52,910 nucleotides of DNA from Cnuibacter physcomitrellae (lineage in GTDB: Bacteria; Actinomycetota; Actinomycetes; Actinomycetales; Microbacteriaceae). The stretch spans positions 21,325-74,234 of the forward strand of contig NZ_BMHD01000004.1 of the NCBI RefSeq assembly GCF_014640535.1, given 5' to 3'. This document shows positions 48,258-52,910 of this stretch, in pieces. The translations under genes were made by a program, and so were the position numbers. Numbering within the stretch: position 1 is the first letter of the stretch; each line of letters starts with the position of its first letter. Below the pieces are notes generated by a model. That model did not search any database, was not told the DNA's origin, and saw nothing but the letters and a program-made list of their open reading frames with translations.

Positions 48258-50248
48258 CCGAGCATGCCGGTCCGAAGGCGCGATGGGGCATCTGGCTCCT
48301 CCTGCTCTCTCCCGCACTTCTCGCCATCACTGCGGTCACGCTGGGTACCTTGCTCGCTATCGCGACGTTGGACAGCACCCGAACCCTGCTCATTGATGCC
48401 GGGCCCGCGATCGACATCCTGCTGCCCCCGGCGCGGATCGTGGTAGACCTCGCCAGCGCAGGTACGATAGGCGCGCTCGTCCTTGCCGCGACCGCCGTTC
48501 CCGCGCGGACTGCGCTGTCGTCGAGATTGCTGGACATCGCGGCAGGATGCGCCGCCGTGTGGGCTCTCGCCGCCCTTGGGACGTCGCTGCTCGCGTACTT
48601 CGACCTCGCTGGCCCGGTCCGGTGGAACATTCTCGGAGCCAGCTATGGCCAGTTCCTCACCGAAGTAGCGCTCGGTCAAGCATGGCTGGCAACTGTTCTG
48701 ATGGCGGCAGGCCTGGCAGTGCTGGCATTCGCCGTGCGCTCCCCCGTCGGCACGGGAATCTTGGCGTCGGTGTCGTTCGTCGCACTGATCCCCCTGGCAC
48801 TGCAGGGACATGCAGCGGGGGCGGGCAGCCACTCTGCTGCGACTACCGCCCTCTGGATGCACACGGCCGGCGCCGCTGTCTGGGTGGGGGGACTTGCCGT
48901 CACGGCCTATGCGAGCACTCGGACCGACGTCAACCGGCCCGCTCTTCTGCAGCGATACTCCACCATCGCGCTGATTGGATTTATCGTCGTCGCTCTCTCC
49001 GGCGTTGTGTCAGCGGCACTACGACTCGCGGAACCATCGCAACTTTTCACAACAGACTACGGCCGACTGCTGCTGGTCAAGATCATCGCCCTTCTTCTGC
49101 TCGGCGCAGCCGGCGCAGCGCAGCGGCGGTGGGTCATCAACCGCCTGGTCCCGTCGCTACATCCGCGTCGGCTGCTGGCTCTGCTTGTAACGGGAGAGCT
49201 CACAGTGATGGGGGTCGCCTCGGGAGCCGCAGCCATCCTGGCCAGGACAGCTCCTCCGGTGACAGAGCAGCTCGCCGTGACCGCGGCTCAGCGGCTAAGC
49301 GGACAAGATCTCCCTCTCCCACTCGAACCCGCCCGCTTTCTCGACCAATGGGCGATCGATCCCATCTGGTTGACGATCGCCGGCTTCGGCATCGTCTTGT
49401 ACGCCGTCGGCGTGAGGCGGCTCCGCAAGCGCGGGGATCGTTGGCATCCTGGCCGTACAGTCTCGTGGATCAGCGGCCTCCTCGTGCTCGTCTACCTCAC
49501 CAATGGTGCGCCGAGCGTGTATGGGGTCTATCTGTTCTCCTCACACATGCTCGAGCACATGGCATTGAGCATGCTGGTCCCCATCCTGCTGGTCCTAGGC
49601 GCCCCCATCACCTTGGCGATGCGTACGATCCCACCCCGGACAGATAACAGTCAAGGTGCGCGCGAGTGGATCATGTCGCTCGTCCACTCCCCCCTCACAC
49701 GTGTTCTCACTCATCCGCTGGTGGCGGCGGTCCTGTTCGCGGGTTCCACCGTCGCGTTCTACTACACCCCCCTTTTTGATTGGGCCGTGCGGGACCCGGT
49801 GGGGCATCAGTGGATGATCGCCCATTTTCTCGTCGTGGGATACCTCTTCGCGCTGTCCCTAATCGGTATCGACCCGGTTCCCTACCGATTCCCTTATCCG
49901 CTGAGGCTACTGACCCTGCTCATCGTGATGGCATTCCACGCGTTCTTCGGGCTCGCGCTGATGTCGTCCAACGATCTGCTACTCCCCGATTGGTACGGGG
50001 TGATAGCAGAAGGGTGGACGCTCGACCCGCTCGCCGACCAACGGTCGGCCGGCGGGATTGCATGGAGCGTGGGCGAGATCCCCACTCTGGCTCTGGTGAT
50101 CGTGATGATCACACTCTGGTCGCGAGCCGACGAACGCGAGGCGCGGCGACTGGACCGGAGAGCTACACGATCTGGTGACGTGGACCTTGCCGACTACAAC
50201 GCCATGCTGCGGCAGCTCGGCGATCGCGATCGGAATGTGCAGCGGTGA
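48254..50248 (+). CDS. CopD-CtaG fusion: copper import / cytochrome oxidase assembly membrane protein
   Basis: A 664-residue, many-helix membrane protein. The first half (to about 340) is CopD-like, with SHSAATTALWMHTAGAAVWVGG and LLLVKIIALLLLGAAGAAQR. The second half (about 370-640) is a caa3_CtaG domain: FSSHMLEHMALSMLVPILLV, MIAHFLVVGYLFALSLIGID, MAFHAFFGLALMSS and DQRSAGGIAWSVGEIPTL, rich in His/Met for copper. Known actinobacterial fusions deliver Cu to haem-copper oxidase. Its stop overlaps the next gene (GTGA). Confidence 0.9.
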   Translation: MTEHAGPKARWGIWLLLLSPALLAITAVTLGTLLAIATLDSTRTLLIDAGPAIDILLPPARIVVDLASAGTIGALVLAATAVPARTALSSRLLDIAAGCAAVWALAALGTSLLAYFDLAGPVRWNILGASYGQFLTEVALGQAWLATVLMAAGLAVLAFAVRSPVGTGILASVSFVALIPLALQGHAAGAGSHSAATTALWMHTAGAAVWVGGLAVTAYASTRTDVNRPALLQRYSTIALIGFIVVALSGVVSAALRLAEPSQLFTTDYGRLLLVKIIALLLLGAAGAAQRRWVINRLVPSLHPRRLLALLVTGELTVMGVASGAAAILARTAPPVTEQLAVTAAQRLSGQDLPLPLEPARFLDQWAIDPIWLTIAGFGIVLYAVGVRRLRKRGDRWHPGRTVSWISGLLVLVYLTNGAPSVYGVYLFSSHMLEHMALSMLVPILLVLGAPITLAMRTIPPRTDNSQGAREWIMSLVHSPLTRVLTHPLVAAVLFAGSTVAFYYTPLFDWAVRDPVGHQWMIAHFLVVGYLFALSLIGIDPVPYRFPYPLRLLTLLIVMAFHAFFGLALMSSNDLLLPDWYGVIAEGWTLDPLADQRSAGGIAWSVGEIPTLALVIVMITLWSRADEREARRLDRRATRSGDVDLADYNAMLRQLGDRDRNVQR

Positions 50249-51222
50249 CGGGCCCCTCCGGGCCGGTGTGGCTACCGACGCTGCCTCCCGATCTCGCGCA
50301 ACTGCTCGCTCCGAATCTGCAACCTGTTCCCCTGATCCCAGTCATCGGCGTCGTGCTGCTCGTCGCCTACCTAAGTGGAGCGGTCAGGCTGTGGGTGGGG
50401 GGACAGCGATGGAGTGTGTGGCGCACGATCAGCTTCGTCAGTGGCTGCATCCTCCTGATCGTGGTCATGGGCGTTGGCCTGGAAGGCTATGGCTACGGCA
50501 TGCTCTCAGTGTTCATGTTCCAGCAGCTCACCCTCATGATGACTGTGCCCCCGCTGCTCATCCTCGGATCACCGGGAACACTCCTGCTCCGCGCCACACC
50601 GCACCGTGGTCTGGGGATGACCGTAAACCGGTTCGCATTCTGGGGATTACGGTCCCGGGCCTTTCGCGTCCTGCTCCACCCGGCACTGATGATCCCACTG
50701 TTCCTCTTCACCTTCTACGGGCTCTACCTCTCCGGAGCAGCCTCCGCGCTTCTGCAAACCTGGATCGGCCACGTCGGATTGGAGCTGCTGTTTCTAATCA
50801 GCGGTATCCTCTTCACCCTCCCGTTGATCTCCGCCGACCCGTTGCCTGTCCGTCAGAGTCATCTCGGTCGACTCATCGACGTCTTCATCGAGATGCCGCT
50901 CCACGCCTTCTTCGGGGTCATCCTCATGATGGCCACCGTGCCGCTGGTCACGTACTTCGCCGCTCCGCCCGTGAGCTGGCGGGTGGATCCACTGGAGGAC
51001 CAGCTCTTCGCCGGCGGCCTGGCCTGGTCCTATGGAGAGGCACCCACCCTGATCATCCTCTTGGTCCTCCTTGGCCGGTGGTACCGGGACGACACGCGAC
51101 GTGCCCGACTCGCCGACCGGCGTCACGATCTTCACGGCGATCCCGATCTCGACGCCTACAACGACTACTTGTCTCGCCTCAACGACCGGGCGGACGACCC
51201 CGCTCAGAAAGGACAACTGTGA
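50245..51222 (+). CDS. Cytochrome c oxidase assembly protein, CtaG-type
   Basis: A 325-residue, seven-helix caa3_CtaG protein, paralogous to the second half of the preceding gene: LSVFMFQQLTLMMTVPPLLI, WIGHVGLELLFLISGILFTL, MPLHAFFGVILMMATVPLVT and EDQLFAGGLAWSYGEAPTL. Charged cytosolic C terminus. It probably binds and passes copper for oxidase assembly, or confers tolerance. GTG 50245 overlaps the CopD-CtaG stop. Confidence 0.9.
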   Translation: MTGPSGPVWLPTLPPDLAQLLAPNLQPVPLIPVIGVVLLVAYLSGAVRLWVGGQRWSVWRTISFVSGCILLIVVMGVGLEGYGYGMLSVFMFQQLTLMMTVPPLLILGSPGTLLLRATPHRGLGMTVNRFAFWGLRSRAFRVLLHPALMIPLFLFTFYGLYLSGAASALLQTWIGHVGLELLFLISGILFTLPLISADPLPVRQSHLGRLIDVFIEMPLHAFFGVILMMATVPLVTYFAAPPVSWRVDPLEDQLFAGGLAWSYGEAPTLIILLVLLGRWYRDDTRRARLADRRHDLHGDPDLDAYNDYLSRLNDRADDPAQKGQL

Positions 51223-51848
51223 CACGTCACCTCCGTCTCAGCCTTACCGCCCTCGCACTTACTCTCCTCGCGACCCTGGGGATCGTCTCGCCCGCGCAAG
51301 CCCATGACGCGCTCTCTGCCGCCGACCCGGCGCCAGATTCCACCGTCTCCACCCCGTTGACGACCGTCACGCTTACCTTCAACGAAGCCCCTCTAGATGG
51401 CTTCGACAGCGCGATCGCGATCGCGGTACTCGACCCCGCCGGCACCGATGTGTCCACCGGGAGCGTGGGCGTCACCGACACGGTGCTCTCGAAAGCCGTC
51501 TCGCCAACGATCGCAGGCACATATCAGGTGCTGTGGCAGACCGTCTCCACTGACGGCCACCCTATCTCCGGCCAGTACGCCTTCTCTTACACCGTCGAGC
51601 CGTCGCCCATACCCACGCCAACCGCCGGCGAGACGACGACATCAACGGCCAGCCCGTCCACTGCTACCCCTGCCCCAGAGCCGAGTCCGTCATCCACGGC
51701 AATCCCAGGGGACACCTACGACACCACCTTCCCCATCGCGCTGATCGTCGGCGCCGTGGTTATCGCAGCCCTCCTCACGTTAGGCATCGTGCTGGGTTTC
51801 CGGGTCCGTCGCCGCACCACCTTCACTCCAAAGGATGGCGCTCCTTGA
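51219..51848 (+). CDS. copC: CopC-like copper-binding protein, membrane-anchored
   Basis: A 209-residue protein from GTG 51219 (AAAGGA upstream; GTGA overlap). The signal peptide ends SPAQA, so mature residue 1 is His of HDALSAADPAPDS, the CopC N-terminal Cu ligand. LTFNEAPLDGF and TVSTDGHPISGQYAFSY (second His/Asp site) complete the CopC domain. A Thr/Pro/Ser linker and C-terminal helix (LIVGAVVIAALLTLGIVLGF) anchor it. It would hand Cu to the CopD-like protein. Confidence 0.92.
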   Translation: MTRHLRLSLTALALTLLATLGIVSPAQAHDALSAADPAPDSTVSTPLTTVTLTFNEAPLDGFDSAIAIAVLDPAGTDVSTGSVGVTDTVLSKAVSPTIAGTYQVLWQTVSTDGHPISGQYAFSYTVEPSPIPTPTAGETTTSTASPSTATPAPEPSPSSTAIPGDTYDTTFPIALIVGAVVIAALLTLGIVLGFRVRRRTTFTPKDGAP

Positions 51849-52044
51849 TGCGCAGCCGGCGAGCTTGAAAGCCCGCCGCGCCGCCGAGGCCTAGGCAGAC
51901 CACCGCCATGATGACCGCCGCCTCCCACCATGTGCTCCCTGTCAGCAGGTTCACGAACAGGACCAGCAAGCACGAAGCATTCAGTCCAAAGGCGATCAGG
52001 GCGTAGCGGTTTGAGTTCCATCCGGTTTGGCCAGGCGCGGGCAC
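51823..52044 (-). CDS. Small two-helix membrane protein
   Basis: A 73-residue protein: RYALIAFGLNASCLLVLFVN and AAVIMAVVCLGLGGAAGF, with a basic tail (QARRLRIKERHPLE). Its 3' end overlaps the convergent copC gene by 26 bases. No family recognised. Confidence 0.6.
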   Translation of the reverse strand: MPAPGQTGWNSNRYALIAFGLNASCLLVLFVNLLTGSTWWEAAVIMAVVCLGLGGAAGFQARRLRIKERHPLE

Positions 52045-52126
52045 CAGGATCCTCTCGTCACGGTGTCAGTCAGCTAAAGAGTACAGCAGCATGTTTACAA
52101 TCATTGAGTCCAGAGGAGGTGCGAGG

Positions 52127-52513
52127 ATGGCCGCGAAGGCTCCCAAACGGATGCTCCCCCTAGGCATAGTCATGCTCCTCGTCGGCATCGCTGCGGTACT
52201 CGCCTTCGTCATCCACGCTCCGGGCACCGACCATCGATCACTAAGCGAGCCGGCACCGGTGAGCGTGTCCGACCGAGCCGCCCCGGACAACCCGTCCCTA
52301 TCATCACCGGCGGTTAGCGACGAACTCACCCTCGTTTGTGCAGGTATGGTCGTCCTCTGCGGCGCGGCCTTGCTCACCAGCAGGGGACGACGCGGCAGGA
52401 CAGACAGCCCCGTCCACACGTCCCCAAGGCGACCACCGCTCATTCGATCGTCTCCACCCGTCGACAGATCAGCCGGGGCGCACCCCCGGGCATTGGCTGT
52501 CCTGCGCATCTAA
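52127..52513 (+). CDS. Small membrane protein, third of three similar ones
   Basis: A 128-residue protein from ATG 52127 (AGAGGAGG at 52112-52119). Helix LGIVMLLVGIAAVLAFVIHA, loop with DNPSLSSPAVSDELTL, second helix VCAGMVVLCGAALL, and an Arg/Ser/Pro/His-rich tail. Same plan as 42099-42515, which likewise precedes a cell-wall peptidase-type gene. Confidence 0.65.
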   Translation: MAAKAPKRMLPLGIVMLLVGIAAVLAFVIHAPGTDHRSLSEPAPVSVSDRAAPDNPSLSSPAVSDELTLVCAGMVVLCGAALLTSRGRRGRTDSPVHTSPRRPPLIRSSPPVDRSAGAHPRALAVLRI

Positions 52514-52577
52514 TCCGTGTTCTGCCTCCTCGCCACCTGCGTGGCGTCCCCACCCCCAAACAGGAAGCAGTCCTTTG

Positions 52578-52814
52578 ATGCCGCACATCTACGCCTCTCG
52601 TACTGGCCCACACCCGCGTCCACGCACAGTCGTAGCCGTCATGGCGGTCTTCGCAGTCACGATGGCCACCATCTCCGCAGCCGAACCAGCGTCTGCCGCC
52701 GATTACCCCACATGGGCCGAGGTCGAAGCTGCCCGCGATGACGAGGCCACCAAACAACAGCAGATCTCCACCCTGAACGGCCTCATCACCACACTGGAAG
52801 GCGATGGAGCTTGA
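52578..52814 (+). pseudogene. Cell-wall hydrolase N terminus, cut by an IS
   Basis: 78 codons from ATG 52578: a signal peptide (VVAVMAVFAVTMATISAAEP, then ASAAD) and the start of a coiled coil (WAEVEAARDDEATKQQQIST, LNGLITTLE). These match the N terminus of NlpC/P60- or M23-type peptidoglycan hydrolases. The stop codon TGA (52812-52814) is the first bases of an IS end, so the C-terminal catalytic domain is missing here. Confidence 0.75.
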
Positions 52815-52910
52815 CCCGGTTCTCCGGACGCTTCTTTTGTGATGTTCATGCTGCCAGAGCAGCGGTGGTGTGTTCTTGTTCGTAGTCGGCTGGGCTGAGG
52901 TAGCCCAGCG
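52812..52910 (-). mobile_element. IS3-family insertion sequence, right end (partial)
   Basis: TGACCCGGTTCTCCGGACGC at 52812 onward looks like an IS3-family terminal inverted repeat. On the minus strand 52846-52910 encodes the end of an OrfB transposase (LGYLSPADYEQEHTTAALAA then stop). The rest lies beyond the window. It has interrupted the cell-wall hydrolase gene. Confidence 0.75.

Noticed and set aside
50175-51848. 557-codon frame spanning ctaG and copC
   Set aside because: Only its last 209 codons (from GTG 51219) encode a recognisable protein (CopC); the rest is a shadow of the ctaG frame.
1-52910. CRISPR arrays, rRNA or complete tRNA genes
   Set aside because: No regularly spaced short direct repeats and no rRNA or cloverleaf-forming sequence was seen on either strand.

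Overview
The window comes from a high-GC actinobacterium. Frequent GTG starts, many leaderless genes (a -10 box about 6-7 bases before the start codon), a CmtR-type metal sensor and a DUF7882-type small protein all point that way, most likely to Microbacteriaceae. It is accessory DNA. The first 21 kb is a conjugative or mobilizable element (plasmid or ICE; no replication initiator or integrase is visible, so which one is undecided). The middle is a sugar-use cassette bordered by dif-like Xer sites. The right third is a cell-envelope, thiol-redox and metal-resistance island that ends at an IS3-family insertion sequence.

Layout. 0-7.3 kb, plus strand: transfer genes (lipoprotein, peptidoglycan hydrolase, NrdH-like redoxin, SSB, zinc-ribbon protein, DUF6668-like protein, VirD4-type coupling ATPase, DUF4913 protein, Ala-rich coiled-coil protein). 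7.3-9.4 kb, minus strand: relaxase and MobC, with a perfect 10-bp inverted repeat just upstream that is a candidate oriT or operator. 9.5-17.4 kb: almost every gene lies on the minus strand and points toward that candidate oriT (toxin-antitoxin pair, small zinc and redoxin proteins, a ParB-like protein, a DUF3846-like protein and an ArdC-type antirestriction protein). This stretch has unusually many large inverted repeats. 18-21.7 kb: small leaderless genes, an IF2-N-like DNA-binding protein, a rearranged IS3 transposase remnant and a gene broken by a stop codon.

The most striking observation is a pair of about 245-nt elements (15722-15966 and 17435-17677), 26 and 27 bases upstream of the DUF3846-like and ardC genes. 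Both fold into the same shape: a long closing stem, internal hairpins and two trailing hairpins. Several stem pairs have changed on both sides between the copies, and every remaining non-Watson-Crick pair is G.T when read on the plus strand. Together with gene orientation and the position of the mobilization genes, this fits single-stranded-DNA promoters (like F-plasmid Frpo) that would express antirestriction genes from the incoming plus strand during conjugation. A third, unrelated large hairpin (12670-12807) carries TTGACA in its stem.

21.7-30.5 kb holds a secreted ADP-ribosylglycohydrolase-fold protein with carbohydrate-binding modules, a putative TIM-barrel hydrolase, a sugar ABC importer without its own ATPase, and a divergent LacI-type repressor with two CGATATCG operators. 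Three dif-like sites (21667, 30568, 30919) suggest XerC/XerD-mediated movement.

31-52.9 kb carries all three lipoprotein maturation enzymes (Lnt, Lgt, LspA), an MprF-like protein, a CmtR/P1B-ATPase metal pair, a ChaA-like antiporter, an M23 peptidase, DsbA-like, TlpA-like and CcdA thiol-redox proteins, a CDF exporter with a second CmtR-like repressor, and a CopD/CtaG/CopC copper-handling operon. Coherent reading: metals damage exported thiols, lipoproteins and haem-copper oxidase assembly, and this island duplicates those functions together with metal efflux.
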